DNA of 64,000 nt from Levilactobacillus senmaizukei DSM 21775 = NBRC 103853 (GCF_001592085.1 NZ_BCWD01000001.1:1-64000); one strand, 5' to 3'. Numbered from the stretch's first letter, positions 17,205 to 26,463 are shown. Numbers and translations: made by a program. The notes: generated by a model from the letters alone, not told the origin.

Positions 17205-18803
17205 TTATTCTTTTTCGACCACGCGCCGATTCAATGACCGTGCAATGTCCAGCGAGTCACTCTCATAGGCATCGTGCACCCCAAGATAGTAACAGGCAAG
17301 ACTGCCGAGGATGACACCAACAAAATCGAGTGGGTAGCTCAGCCAGCCACTCCCACCAAATTGGTGACTCCCCACCACAGACATCAACGTCAGCCACACC
17401 ATTTCGGCCAGTAACCAGCGTCCGCCACGCAGACTAGCCCGTAACGATTGCCAACCGGATGGACGCCGAATCTCATAGTAAACGTAAAAAATCAGGCCCA
17501 GGGCAATGACGCCAAAGACTTCGACCGTGGTTGGCCATTTAGCCCAGTAGATGGCCAGACTCGCCAACACATAGGCCAAAGGTGACCACCACTGCGCGGC
17601 ATGCAGCCGAAACGGCCGCACAAGCTCTGGCGCTTGCCGCCGCAGTGAGCTCACGGTGACCGGTCCGGTTAGGTAGGCGATCAGGGTCGACGTCGAAATC
17701 ACGTTCGACAGAGTGCCCCAGTTCCGAAATCCCGCGACTAAAACAACCCCGAGGAACAGGTTGACCACCATCGCCCGCCGAGGTGTTTGATACTTCCGGT
17801 TAACTTCGCCCAGCTTGGTTGGCATATGCTTGGTCCCAGTCATAGCAGCTAAGGCCCGACTGGTCGTGGCGACAAACGAAACCCCGGTTCCAAATGGCGA
17901 AACGAAGGCATCTAGGTACAGTAGTGTCGACAACCACCCCAAGTTCAACAGAATGGCAATATCCGCAAATGGCGACTGGAAGTTGACGCCATGCCACCCG
18001 TGCACGAGGCTCCCACCTGGGACTGCCCCAATAAAGGCAACCTGCAGGAGCGTATAGATAACCGTACTAATCCCAAAGGCAATCACGATTCCCCAAAGGA
18101 TATTTCGCTCAGGATGTTCAATTTCATTGCCCATGTTAATGGTCGTTTGAAAGGCATTGTATGAAAAGATAATGCCGGCCGCCGTAGTTGCTGAGAAGAT
18201 CGCGGAACTCCCATAGGGCATGAAGCCTCCTATGTGGGCAAAATTCTGCGGTTCAAATCCCGTGATGACCAGGACGATAATCGTTAAGGTTGGAATCACT
18301 AATTTAAAGACTGAGACGAAACTAGTAAAGCGAGTCAACAGCTTCACCGACCAAAAGTTAAGCAGTGTAAATGCCAGAATAAAGAGGAAGACGATGACCA
18401 ACCCCTCATTGGTCACGTTTCCCGCACGCAGGAAGCCACGGGTCCAGTTGGCCCAGGCCCAGGGCCAGGAGCTCATGTACTGAACGGCGGCGACGGCCTC
18501 AATTGGAATGATGGTCAGGAGTGACAACCAGTTGGCCCAACCGGCAACGAACCCCAGCAAGGGCCCGTGGGAAAAAGCCGCATACTGGCTCATTCCCCCG
18601 CTGGTTGGAAACATGGTGCCCAACTCGATGTAGTTCATCGCGATCAGCCCAATCACAAGGGCCCCTAGGAGCCAGGAGATAATGGCTGCAGGACCTGCGA
18701 TCTGCGCGGCCATTCCGGCACCAAAAAGCCACCCAGAACCAATAATGGCACTGAGTGTCAGCATGACCAATGAAAATAAACTCATCTTCCGTCTCAACGG
18801 CAT
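17205..18803 (-). CDS. APC-family amino acid permease
   Basis: A membrane carrier of 532 residues with about 14 hydrophobic segments. The first helix carries the APC substrate and sodium site (SAIIGSGWLFGAGMAAQIAG), and the helix 6 region has FSATTAAGIIFSYNAFQ. It continues with a conserved NEIEHPERNILWGI loop. It imports or exchanges an unidentified amino acid or amine across the cytoplasmic membrane. It is monocistronic between two terminator-bounded neighbours. The aspartate/glutamate:amine exchangers are alternatives; sequence alone does not fix the substrate. Confidence 0.85.
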   Translation of the reverse strand: MPLRRKMSLFSLVMLTLSAIIGSGWLFGAGMAAQIAGPAAIISWLLGALVIGLIAMNYIELGTMFPTSGGMSQYAAFSHGPLLGFVAGWANWLSLLTIIPIEAVAAVQYMSSWPWAWANWTRGFLRAGNVTNEGLVIVFLFILAFTLLNFWSVKLLTRFTSFVSVFKLVIPTLTIIVLVITGFEPQNFAHIGGFMPYGSSAIFSATTAAGIIFSYNAFQTTINMGNEIEHPERNILWGIVIAFGISTVIYTLLQVAFIGAVPGGSLVHGWHGVNFQSPFADIAILLNLGWLSTLLYLDAFVSPFGTGVSFVATTSRALAAMTGTKHMPTKLGEVNRKYQTPRRAMVVNLFLGVVLVAGFRNWGTLSNVISTSTLIAYLTGPVTVSSLRRQAPELVRPFRLHAAQWWSPLAYVLASLAIYWAKWPTTVEVFGVIALGLIFYVYYEIRRPSGWQSLRASLRGGRWLLAEMVWLTLMSVVGSHQFGGSGWLSYPLDFVGVILGSLACYYLGVHDAYESDSLDIARSLNRRVVEKE

Positions 18804-18886
18804 TCCCTACTTTCTAAGCAATCGTATTGCCTATTGTACACTAGCTGGGGAAGCCTGACCATGGTCGACCGTATCTCGACAATCGG

Positions 18887-19594
18887 TTAGAAGAATTGCC
18901 CAACATAGTAATGAATAAACATGGTAATAATTCCCACAATGACATTACGAATAATGGCCGTTTTAACTAACCCGTGACCCAACTTGGCGCTGAGATACCC
19001 GGTTAATGTGACCGACAATAACACGGCCACAATGGTGGCGGGCCACTGCGTCGCCGCCGGGAAGATGGTCATGGCAACCAGGGGGAAGGTGCCTCCTAGT
19101 GCCGCCGCAAACAGGGATGAAAAGGCCGCATCCCAGGGATTCATGTAGTGTCCCAGCTGAATGTCTTCCTTCACGTTGACGACCGTTCCCAGGGCGTCCT
19201 TATTCATTAAGTCTTCCGCGATCGCTTCGGCGGTTGCCGTGGTCACCCCACGTTCTTCATAAAAATGACGAACGGCGGCCAATTGATCGGCATAATTAGT
19301 CTTCAACAGCGCTGCTTCCTTAGCGACAGCAGCCTTTTCTGTATCCTTCTGTGTGCTGACGGAAGCGTATTCCCCTGAAGCCATGGAGAAGGCACAGGCC
19401 AAGAGGTCGGCTAGCCCAGCAATGAAAATGGTAAATTGATTGGTGGTTGCCGCGGCCACACTGAACAAGACCCCAACAACGGTTAGAATACCGTCATTTG
19501 ACCCGAGCACACCGGCCCGCAAGGTATTCAGGCGTTCATCCATGGTTTGATGTTGCTTAGCTTTTTTTACTTGTATTTTTTCATTCTCTGCCAT
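18887..19594 (-). CDS. VIT1/CCC1-family metal carrier, second copy
   Basis: A membrane protein of 235 residues of the VIT1/CCC1 family, which moves Fe(II) or Mn(II) out of the cytoplasm. It has the family start TLRAGVLGSNDGILTVVGVLF, the metal-binding membrane segment DLLACAFSMASGEYASVSTQKDTE, a soluble glutamate-bearing cytoplasmic domain (about 75-140) and three C-terminal helices. It lies 12 bases after the related 228-residue copy and is the second gene of that operon. The two copies differ widely, which suggests an old duplication and perhaps a heterodimer. Confidence 0.88.
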   Translation of the reverse strand: MAENEKIQVKKAKQHQTMDERLNTLRAGVLGSNDGILTVVGVLFSVAAATTNQFTIFIAGLADLLACAFSMASGEYASVSTQKDTEKAAVAKEAALLKTNYADQLAAVRHFYEERGVTTATAEAIAEDLMNKDALGTVVNVKEDIQLGHYMNPWDAAFSSLFAAALGGTFPLVAMTIFPAATQWPATIVAVLLSVTLTGYLSAKLGHGLVKTAIIRNVIVGIITMFIHYYVGQFF

Positions 19595-19606
19595 AACGAC
19601 CGCCCC

Positions 19607-20293
19607 CTAAGCGAATAAGTGTCCGATGCCATAGGTCACTAACATCGTCAAGATGCCGGCGATCACGTTACGTGCCGTCCCATTGCGCCGGTTGGCATTA
19701 CCCAAGATTGCCGCCACGTAGCCGGTGATTGACAAGGCAATAACGACGGCCGCAAAGGTCCCAACAACCCGCCATTGACGCGGTAAGAGACTGATGGAGA
19801 CCAAAGGCAAGATTGACCCGGTTGGAAATGAGATCATTGACGCAATTGCTGCCGAAAACGGGTTGGTATATTCGCCAACGTTGAACCCAAAACGTTCTCT
19901 GACCGTCGCCTTCAGGGGATCCTTCGTCATCATTTCCTTCGTTGCTTGTTCAGCCAATTCGGGCTTGATCCCCGTGGCGACATACTTACGACGAATGAAG
20001 TTGGCCTCCCCTTCATAATCGTTATCCAGCGCAATCGTCTGCGTTTCAATCGCTTTACGTTGGGCATCCTTCTGGGTGTTCACCGAGACATATTCCCCCA
20101 TCGCCATCGAGACGGTGCCGGCAATCATCCCCGCAATCCCCGAAATAAAGATGGCATAACTACTAGTGGCGGCGCCAGCCACACCAACCACGATCCCAGC
20201 AACGGATAGGATACCATCGTTGGCCCCCATCACACTTGCCCGCAACACGTTGATTCGCTGTGCCAGTGTTGCCTGCTTCTTATTCTTCTTCAT
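19607..20293 (-). CDS. VIT1/CCC1-family metal carrier, first copy
   Basis: A membrane protein of 228 residues of the same family as the next gene: VLRASVMGANDGILSVAGIVVG, then GMIAGTVSMAMGEYVSVNTQKDAQ (metal site), a cytoplasmic region with EEMM-type helices, and a glycine-rich C-terminal helix. Its promoter region carries a PerR-type palindrome and faces a divergent PerR-like gene, so expression probably responds to metal or peroxide. Substrate, iron or manganese, cannot be told from sequence. Lactobacilli keep high manganese, making either plausible. Confidence 0.88.
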   Translation of the reverse strand: MKKNKKQATLAQRINVLRASVMGANDGILSVAGIVVGVAGAATSSYAIFISGIAGMIAGTVSMAMGEYVSVNTQKDAQRKAIETQTIALDNDYEGEANFIRRKYVATGIKPELAEQATKEMMTKDPLKATVRERFGFNVGEYTNPFSAAIASMISFPTGSILPLVSISLLPRQWRVVGTFAAVVIALSITGYVAAILGNANRRNGTARNVIAGILTMLVTYGIGHLFA

Positions 20294-20389
20294 ACTCTTT
20301 CGCCCCCGAAATCATGGTGCCTATCGCACCAAGTCCATGTTAACACACATGGAGATAAAAGTTTGGCTTATCTAACTTTAACCATCACT

Positions 20390-20404
20390 TTAGAATCATT
20401 CTTA
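20390..20404. promoter_or_regulatory. PerR/Fur-type operator upstream of the VIT operon
   Basis: TTAGAAT-C-ATTCTTA is a 7-1-7 inverted repeat that differs from the PerR box TTATAAT-N-ATTATAA at two positions. It lies about 100 bases before the first VIT gene, between it and the divergent PerR-like gene. Confidence 0.55.
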
Positions 20405-20505
20405 ATTGCTTAACGAGGCCATTGTACTCAATTTCTAGTTAAATGTAAACCATCCACCATTAATTCTTTGTTAACGCTAATTTTTACCAATGATCAATCA
20501 TAAAA

Positions 20506-20520
20506 CTGGAAGTATTCTAA
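20506..20520. promoter_or_regulatory. possible second PerR-type half-site at the perR promoter
   Basis: CTGGAAG-T-ATTCTAA has one good half-site (ATTCTAA, 6 of 7 against consensus) and one poor half. It lies about 55 bases before the PerR-like gene and could mediate autoregulation. Weak. Confidence 0.3.
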
Positions 20521-20574
20521 AAAAGTGGTTTAATAGATACAAACTAGAGCGATTACAAATAAGGAGGGATAACC

Positions 20575-21063
20575 TTGGCTAGTCAGAAACAATTGTTAAA
20601 TCAAGCCTTGCAAACGTTAAAGTCACATCACGTGCGGGTCACCCCCCAACGAAGGGTCATCTTAACCTACCTGGTCACCCACCATAACCACCCGGCAGTC
20701 GAGACGATCTTTACGTCATTGGCAGACGAGCTCCCCAATCTCAGCATGGCCACGGTTTATAACACCCTAAATCTTCTGGTGGACCTTGGTATCGTCATCG
20801 AGTTACCCAATGATAACGGTGGTTTGCGCTATGATTTCTATGGTCGGCCCCACTACCATGTGATCTGCGAAAACTGCGGCAAAATTACCGACGTCTTCGC
20901 GCCTAACTTTGCGGAAATTGAACGGTCCCTAAATGACCAAGCCAGTGAGCAGACGGGCTACCTGATTACCAGTAACCACGTCGAAGTCTATGGGCTCTGC
21001 CCCGAATGCCAACAAAAGCTGCATATCGACCCGGCTCGACAAACCTGGTCACAACCGGAATAG
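20575..21063 (+). CDS. perR: Fur-family regulator, PerR-like
   Basis: A metal-dependent repressor of 162 residues. A winged helix (VTPQRRVILTYL...MATVYNTLNLLVDLG, about 22-75) is followed by RYDFYGRPHYHVICENCG; the Asp in RYDF and the histidines match PerR metal ligands, and the CxxC pairs CENC and CPEC bind structural zinc. PerR senses peroxide through Fe-catalysed histidine oxidation. It starts with TTG after AAGGAGGGA. It faces the VIT carrier operon across a 281-base region with PerR-type boxes, so it probably controls both. Fur or Zur are alternatives, but the RYDF aspartate favours PerR. Confidence 0.85.
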   Translation: MASQKQLLNQALQTLKSHHVRVTPQRRVILTYLVTHHNHPAVETIFTSLADELPNLSMATVYNTLNLLVDLGIVIELPNDNGGLRYDFYGRPHYHVICENCGKITDVFAPNFAEIERSLNDQASEQTGYLITSNHVEVYGLCPECQQKLHIDPARQTWSQPE

Positions 21064-21071
21064 CTCGACTC

Positions 21072-21101
21072 AAGCGTGTGGCCCCGGCCAGACGCTTTTT
21101 G
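21072..21101 (+). terminator. intrinsic terminator of perR
   Basis: AAGCGTGTGGCC / GGCCAGACGCTT stem with one mismatch, a CCG loop and a five-T tail. Confidence 0.75.
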
Positions 21102-21353
21102 ATTGGAAATTGGGAAGAAAATGACCTGCACCCAGCATATTACAAGGAGATTACAGGTGTCGTGAAGTTTTAATCTATTTGAAAACACGCCGAACAAAGC
21201 CCATTAGGCTCGTTATAATCGGCGTAATATTACACGAAAATGCCGTCAGGCCGGTTGTCGTGGGCCACAATAATGTTTATAGTTGATAACGAATAATATC
21301 GAATAGGCAACGGTCTAACGGACGGTTGTCAAATGACAAGAAAGATTTGAGGG

Positions 21354-22370
21354 ATGATCAGGGTGAAGATGCAAAAAATTGTTTTAACCGTACTGGCCAC
21401 ACTGGGGGCTGCTGGTTTTATCGGGATGTCCACGACCACGGCATCAGCAAGTAGTTCCAAGGTCAACAACTATATTAATAGCAAGAAGATTAAGCCTGCT
21501 AAGGTAACCAAGTCCGTTTGGAGTGGTTTCCCTAAGAATAAATACCGTCATGGTAAGGCTAAACCAGAAGGGGTGGTCGTTCACGAAACCGCGAACCCTT
21601 CCTCAACCATTTACAACGAAATTGCCTACATGAAGCGCAACTACAACAACGCCTTCGTGCACAGTTTCGTCGATGGTTCCCGGATCATCAACATCGCTAA
21701 CACGGACTACCTGGCTTGGGGGGTTGGTTACCCTGGAAACGCTCGTTATGTTCAATTCGAACAGGTCGAGGTTCACAGCAAGTCGGCCTTTGCCCACGAA
21801 ATTGCTAACGCTTCCTGGTACACGGCTTACCTGTTAAACAAGTACAACCTGAAGCCTAACGACGCCGCCTATGATTACAAAGGGACGGTTTGGTCTCATA
21901 AGGCCGTTGCGCATAAGCTCGGTGGGTCGACTCATACCGATCCCGTTGGCTACTACTCTTCTGCTGGTAAGAAATACTTCGGTCAGTCTTACAACATGGC
22001 CGCCTTCTACCAGATGGTTAAGAAGTACTACAACGAGATGAACACGAAGCACACCAAGTTAATGACCGCAACTTACACGTCCGTTAACCAACAAGCTAAG
22101 TTGAGCAGCAAGTACACGAAGTACTATCTGTACAACCATCTTAAGGGTGCCAACAAGAACGCTAAGCGTCAAAGTTGGTCCAAGATTGCGCCTAAGGTTG
22201 GCAAGACCTACAGCATCGACATGGTCGGTAAGAAGAGCAACGGGACAACTTGGTACCGGATCAAGCCGGCTACTGACACCACCAGCAAGACTCGTTACTG
22301 GGTATACGCTGGTAACTTAACCGATATTGAGGATGCTCAAGACACGACATCTGCCAGTTCCAGCAACTAA
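21354..22370 (+). CDS. secreted N-acetylmuramoyl-L-alanine amidase with SH3-like C-terminus
   Basis: A secreted cell-wall hydrolase of 338 residues. The signal peptide (about 6-33) ends in TASAS. Residues about 70-215 form an Amidase_2 domain: VVVHETANPSS with the first zinc histidine, FVHSFVDG, and WSHKAVAHKLGGSTHTDPVGYY with the second histidine and the final His/Asp. A C-terminal domain (about 240-325: YTSVNQQAKLSS...TWYRIKPATDTTSKTRYWVYAGNL) resembles GW/SH3-type wall-binding repeats. It cleaves the amide between muramic acid and the stem peptide. ATG 21354 has only a nearby GAGGG; ATG 21369 is an alternative. A TATAAT at 21214 may be its promoter. Confidence 0.85.
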   Translation: MIRVKMQKIVLTVLATLGAAGFIGMSTTTASASSSKVNNYINSKKIKPAKVTKSVWSGFPKNKYRHGKAKPEGVVVHETANPSSTIYNEIAYMKRNYNNAFVHSFVDGSRIINIANTDYLAWGVGYPGNARYVQFEQVEVHSKSAFAHEIANASWYTAYLLNKYNLKPNDAAYDYKGTVWSHKAVAHKLGGSTHTDPVGYYSSAGKKYFGQSYNMAAFYQMVKKYYNEMNTKHTKLMTATYTSVNQQAKLSSKYTKYYLYNHLKGANKNAKRQSWSKIAPKVGKTYSIDMVGKKSNGTTWYRIKPATDTTSKTRYWVYAGNLTDIEDAQDTTSASSSN

Positions 22371-22403
22371 ATCGTCACCACCCCAAATCATTAGTTAAAA
22401 ATA

Positions 22404-22436
22404 AGGTCGCCTGAGAATTACTCAGGCGGCCTTTTT
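22404..22436 (+). terminator. intrinsic terminator of the amidase gene
   Basis: AGGTCGCCTGAG / CTCAGGCGGCCT stem with a five-T tail. Confidence 0.85.
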
Positions 22437-22450
22437 GGGCTAGTTAATGT

Positions 22451-22870
22451 TTAAACGGTCCAGTCATCTGGATCAAGATGAACGGGATTCTTGACGTACC
22501 CGCGGGGATCCTTGGTGTAACCAATCTTAGCATAGAAGTCTTTGGCTAATTCCGATGCGAAGAGAACCGAATGGATACTATGCCCGACCTCTTGGTCCAC
22601 GAGTTCAAGCAGGTGCCGACCGATGCCTTGATAACGGTAATGTTCATCAACCGCCAAGTCGGCCACGTAAACGGCGTCCGCATAGTCGGTTAGACCACGG
22701 GTATAACCCACAACTTGGTCCCCGTCCCAGGCCGTAAAGAGGTAATTAGCATTGTCCAACATGCGCTGTAATTTTGCATCGTCGTTGGTCTGCCGGTGAA
22801 TCTTAGCCCTGAGAATTAAATCCTTAAAGGTTGCCACGTCCAGCATCTTATCCACTTTGTATTCAATCAT
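22451..22870 (-). CDS. GNAT-family N-acetyltransferase
   Basis: An enzyme of 139 residues with a complete GNAT core: strand FTAWDGDQVVGYTRGLTDYADAVYVADLAV, the acetyl-CoA pyrophosphate loop YRYQGIGRHLLEL (R/QxxGxG), and the C-terminal SELAKDFYAKIGYTKD. It transfers an acetyl group from acetyl-CoA to an unknown amine. It is monocistronic, convergent with the amidase gene. The substrate cannot be assigned. Confidence 0.85.
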   Translation of the reverse strand: MIEYKVDKMLDVATFKDLILRAKIHRQTNDDAKLQRMLDNANYLFTAWDGDQVVGYTRGLTDYADAVYVADLAVDEHYRYQGIGRHLLELVDQEVGHSIHSVLFASELAKDFYAKIGYTKDPRGYVKNPVHLDPDDWTV

Positions 22871-22949
22871 GATGTCGCCTTCCTATCCGTTAGATTACCT
22901 TAAGTATAGGCAATCCGTGACCTGCGAAAAGTGACAGTTCTGATCAAAT

Positions 22950-24335
22950 TTAAACGGACAATGTGTTGAGAATCGCAACCAGCTTTGATAAGCCCTGATT
23001 GAATTCCGCCTTAGAGAAATGAGCAAACCCAATGATGTAATACCCCGGCTTAACCTGAGTGAACCAGCACCGATCCATTGCCCGCAGGTACAGATGGTGC
23101 CGGGCTAACGCTCTTTCAAATGGGGCAATATTCGTGACGTTACACAGGTGGAAGACGATATGAATCCCCGCCTCGCCAAACCGGGCCGCTAATAATCCCC
23201 GATTGACAAACGGCGTCAGTCGGTCCTTCAACAGGTCATATTTCTGGCGATTCATTTGTAACGACCGGCGAATATGTCGGCTGTAAGCCCCCGATCGAAT
23301 AAAGTCGGTCGTGGCTGCCTGGGCAATATACGAGACCGAACTACTCTCGTACTCGAACAACCGGTGATAAGTTGGCAGTAATTTCGGCGGCAGGACGATA
23401 AAGCTTAACCGCAAATCAGATGAAATCGTTTTGGAAAAACCACTCAGATAGATCACCTGATCGGGCGCCAATGCCTTCAAGGCTGGCACGGGTTTGCTTA
23501 AGACCGAGAACTCACTATCATAATCGTCCTCGACTACCAACCCCTGCTTGGCCGCCATGATTTGCAACAGTCGCCGGCGCTGGTCGACGGCTAACGGTGC
23601 CCCTAGAGGAAACTGATGTGATGGGGTCACGTAGACCAAATCCAACGGGGCTTCTGCCACACGGTCAACCACGATCCCGGCCGTTGCGGTCACCGGAATG
23701 GGCACCAGGTGAACGCCTTGGCGTTTCAAGGTCTCGTATGCGTTACGATAACCCGGGTCCTCAATCCCCAACGTGACTGGATGCTGCAACCAGCCCCGAA
23801 CGATCTGGTTGACCACTGTCAGGGACTCGGTACTCCCAGTGGTCACAATCACCTGATCTGGATCGCAATGAATTCCCCGTTGGCGGGCCAGTAACTTGAC
23901 GATTTCTTCCCGGAGCTCAATTGAACCTTGCCGTCGAATGGCCGTCTTGGCAATCCGGTCAAACTGCGACTGAATGGCTGTATTCAACGACCGCTTCCAG
24001 GCACTCTTGGCATGGGTTTCCAACATTGAAGAGGCGTATTGGAGAGAGAAGTCAAAATCTGGTTGGGCCAAGTCACGGTCGTGTTCACTGACGTCTTGTA
24101 ACGCCACCGCGGTCTTAACGAAGAAGCCTTGTTGTGGCCGATTCTCGACTAAATCCTCCGCAACCAATAATTCATAAGCATTCTCAACCGTCCCCTTGGA
24201 GACCTTGAGCTCGTCTGCCAAGGACCGAATCGAAGGCAGCTGCCCGACCAATTCACCACGGTGAACCGCGGCCTTCATTTGGCTGGTCAGTTGCTCATAG
24301 AGTGGTGCGGACGCCGTTGTCTTTAAATAGTACAT
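22950..24335 (-). CDS. MocR-type regulator (GntR HTH fused to aminotransferase)
   Basis: A protein of 461 residues with an N-terminal GntR winged helix (about 8-75: PLYEQLTSQMKAAVHRGELVGQLPSIRSLADELKVSKGTVENAYELL) and a fold-type I aminotransferase domain (about 100-455). The aminotransferase part keeps the PLP site: Asp in VVEDDYDSEF (about 270) and lysine K302 in LSGFSKTIS. MocR proteins bind PLP or an amine and regulate transcription. It follows the yibF-like gene by 13 bases in one operon, so it may regulate or be regulated with these membrane proteins. Its effector is unknown; PdxR-type control of vitamin B6 genes is the best-studied precedent. Confidence 0.88.
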   Translation of the reverse strand: MYYLKTTASAPLYEQLTSQMKAAVHRGELVGQLPSIRSLADELKVSKGTVENAYELLVAEDLVENRPQQGFFVKTAVALQDVSEHDRDLAQPDFDFSLQYASSMLETHAKSAWKRSLNTAIQSQFDRIAKTAIRRQGSIELREEIVKLLARQRGIHCDPDQVIVTTGSTESLTVVNQIVRGWLQHPVTLGIEDPGYRNAYETLKRQGVHLVPIPVTATAGIVVDRVAEAPLDLVYVTPSHQFPLGAPLAVDQRRRLLQIMAAKQGLVVEDDYDSEFSVLSKPVPALKALAPDQVIYLSGFSKTISSDLRLSFIVLPPKLLPTYHRLFEYESSSVSYIAQAATTDFIRSGAYSRHIRRSLQMNRQKYDLLKDRLTPFVNRGLLAARFGEAGIHIVFHLCNVTNIAPFERALARHHLYLRAMDRCWFTQVKPGYYIIGFAHFSKAEFNQGLSKLVAILNTLSV

Positions 24336-24348
24336 TACCCTTCAACTC

Positions 24349-25131
24349 CTATTGATCATCCGTTGACCGGACCGGATGCCGTCGCTGACGGCTCACTGCG
24401 CGGGTCATCACCCACGTTGTAATTGGCACGGTCAGGATCACACTGATCATCGCAAACAGAATCATCAAAATTTCTGAGACAAAAATTTTATCGTTAAAGA
24501 TTTCACCAAAAGAATAGTGAACGCCGGTAAACCAGATGAACAACGCCAAGAAGCCCCCAAAGAAACCGAAGAATAGGGTATTAAATGTCGTCCCGATAAT
24601 CTGCTTACCCACCAGGATACCTTCCTGGTAGAGGTCACTGATGGCCACTTGCGGGTGCTGCTGGAGGATTTCACTCAGTCCAGCGGCAATGGCCATGGCA
24701 GCCTCCGCAATGGCTCCTAGGGTACTTAAAATGGCAGTGGCGGTGGTAACCTGAACAAAGTTAATCCCTACCAGCACCGATAGACCTTCCAAGTCCTCGC
24801 TATCTTCGGGGCCAAACCCCTGAACCAGGCCCCATTGTTCAACTGGAACAATCAAGCAGACCAGCGCCACCAGCACAACCGCCGAAGCAATGAAGGCCAC
24901 GGTACTGGATAGGTCATCCCCACTGCTCATAAAGATGGTTAGTGCTAATACCAGTAGCCCCACGACCAGCGTCACGATCAACGGTGAAAAGTGAAAGGCC
25001 ACCAGGACAATCGCCAGGAATAGCAAGCCAAAGTTCAGTAACAGTGCTAGGAACGACTGGGCCCCCGCCTTGCCGCCAACTAAAATCATTAAAATTAATA
25101 AAATGAGACCTAAAACGGTAATCGCACTCAT
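24349..25131 (-). CDS. YibE/F-family membrane protein, short partner
   Basis: A membrane protein of 260 residues with about seven hydrophobic segments, of the YibE/F family. A conserved middle region reads VGINFVQVTTATAILSTLGAIAEAAMAIAAGLSEILQQHP, followed by GTTFNTLFFGFFGGFL. The start overlaps the upstream YibE/F gene by four bases (ATGA), so the two are coupled and probably form a complex. The family's function is unknown; it is often found in Gram-positive bacteria as a pair. Confidence 0.82.
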   Translation of the reverse strand: MSAITVLGLILLILMILVGGKAGAQSFLALLLNFGLLFLAIVLVAFHFSPLIVTLVVGLLVLALTIFMSSGDDLSSTVAFIASAVVLVALVCLIVPVEQWGLVQGFGPEDSEDLEGLSVLVGINFVQVTTATAILSTLGAIAEAAMAIAAGLSEILQQHPQVAISDLYQEGILVGKQIIGTTFNTLFFGFFGGFLALFIWFTGVHYSFGEIFNDKIFVSEILMILFAMISVILTVPITTWVMTRAVSRQRRHPVRSTDDQ

Positions 25132-26243
25132 TTAATCACCCGCTTTTCCATGAATCGACTGGCCAAGTAGCTGGCTAACGGGACGGCTAACACGATACCA
25201 ATCCCGCTAATCAGGCTCTGGACGACCCCGAGGGACATGTTCATCGTGAAGGTATACCCCCAGCTATTGCCGTTCTTTAGAAACAACATCGCCATCGGGA
25301 AAGTATCCGCCACGAAGATAAAGAACAAGACGTTAATCAGCGGTCCCATGATGGTGCTCCCAATCTGCCGGCCGGACTTGAAGACTTGCCCCGCCGTTAA
25401 TTCCGGGCGCTCCCGTTTCAAGGCGAAAAGCGAGGAAATAATATCGGTTGACTCATCCATGACCGCTCCCAGTGATCCCAGCAACGTTTCCGCCAAGAAT
25501 AAGGGCCGGGGGAGTTGGGTCACATATTGCATTGATTCATAGGTAACGCCCCGTTCATGGGTAAAGTGAAAGACCAGTAAGCCAATAACCAGCGCCACCA
25601 TGGTGCCCCCAATCGTCGTGGCCAAGGTGATCAACATTTGCCGGTTCGTCCCAATGACTAGCCAGAGGGTCAGGGCCGCAAAGACGACCGCCAAGCTGCC
25701 GAAGATCCAGAGGACCTGGGCTCCTTGGGTCGAACCATTAATAAGGATGGCGATGTAAAATAACACCCCGTTGGCGGCCACACTAAGAAAGGCCATCAAC
25801 CCACTGAATTGAAGAATTAAGAGTAAGAGTGCAACGACCAACCAGATCATGAAGACTAGTGTCGTGTCACGCTTCAAGTCCTTCGCGGTAGCTGTCAACT
25901 TCGACCGGCTGTGGTTATGAATCACCACGAACAACTGACTTCCTCGGCGGTAACGCTGATCCATGGCTCGCGACCGTGAATACGTGTTGCTAATCGTTAA
26001 TCGCCGGCCCCGGTGTTGACCATTTAAAATGACCCCCGTCAACTTCTGGGTAATCTGCGTATCGTGATTGTGAAAATCATCGGTCATCGTGGCGCGTCGA
26101 CCGGTTTGAACCTGCGTCACTCGCATGATGGGGTCGTGATACAACGCCGCGTCGTGCTGCGTTCCCCATACCAACAAGAATCCCAGCACGAGGGCTAATA
26201 CCCAGGTCCAGATGCGGCCGGGTCGTGTTTTCAAGAATTGCAC
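25128..26243 (-). CDS. YibE/F-family membrane protein, long partner
   Basis: A protein of 371 residues. After one N-terminal membrane anchor (about 11-27) comes an extracellular domain (about 30-120) with a small-beta-barrel look (VTQVQTGRR...KLTGVILNGQHRGRRLTISNTYS), then seven further membrane segments. The region LGSLGAVMDESTDIISSLFAL mirrors the conserved region of the partner protein. It is the first gene of the yibE-yibF-mocR operon. Role unknown; a transporter or envelope function is plausible from topology. Confidence 0.82.
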   Translation of the reverse strand: MQFLKTRPGRIWTWVLALVLGFLLVWGTQHDAALYHDPIMRVTQVQTGRRATMTDDFHNHDTQITQKLTGVILNGQHRGRRLTISNTYSRSRAMDQRYRRGSQLFVVIHNHSRSKLTATAKDLKRDTTLVFMIWLVVALLLLILQFSGLMAFLSVAANGVLFYIAILINGSTQGAQVLWIFGSLAVVFAALTLWLVIGTNRQMLITLATTIGGTMVALVIGLLVFHFTHERGVTYESMQYVTQLPRPLFLAETLLGSLGAVMDESTDIISSLFALKRERPELTAGQVFKSGRQIGSTIMGPLINVLFFIFVADTFPMAMLFLKNGNSWGYTFTMNMSLGVVQSLISGIGIVLAVPLASYLASRFMEKRVIK

Positions 26244-26395
26244 ATGCTTCGTCCCTTTCTAATTACTCATATGCCCAATATACCACTCTCAAACGGGGGA
26301 TTTTTCCTCACCAAAAATTTTTAACCAAATCACAGTAAAGCCTTGCTCACCACGGACTGTCATTCCGTCATTTACCACGAAAACGGTGGACCCCC

Positions 26396-26424
26396 TTGCA
26401 ATTCCCGTAGAAAACCAGTAGAAT
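26396..26424 (+). promoter_or_regulatory. promoter of the 38-residue basic protein gene
   Basis: TTGCAA (26396-26401) and TAGAAT (26419-26424) are separated by exactly 17 bases, giving a near-consensus sigma-A promoter about 40 bases before the start codon. Confidence 0.65.
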
Positions 26425-26463
26425 AACAGTCGATTGTTATTTTAATTAAGTGAGGGTTTACTA

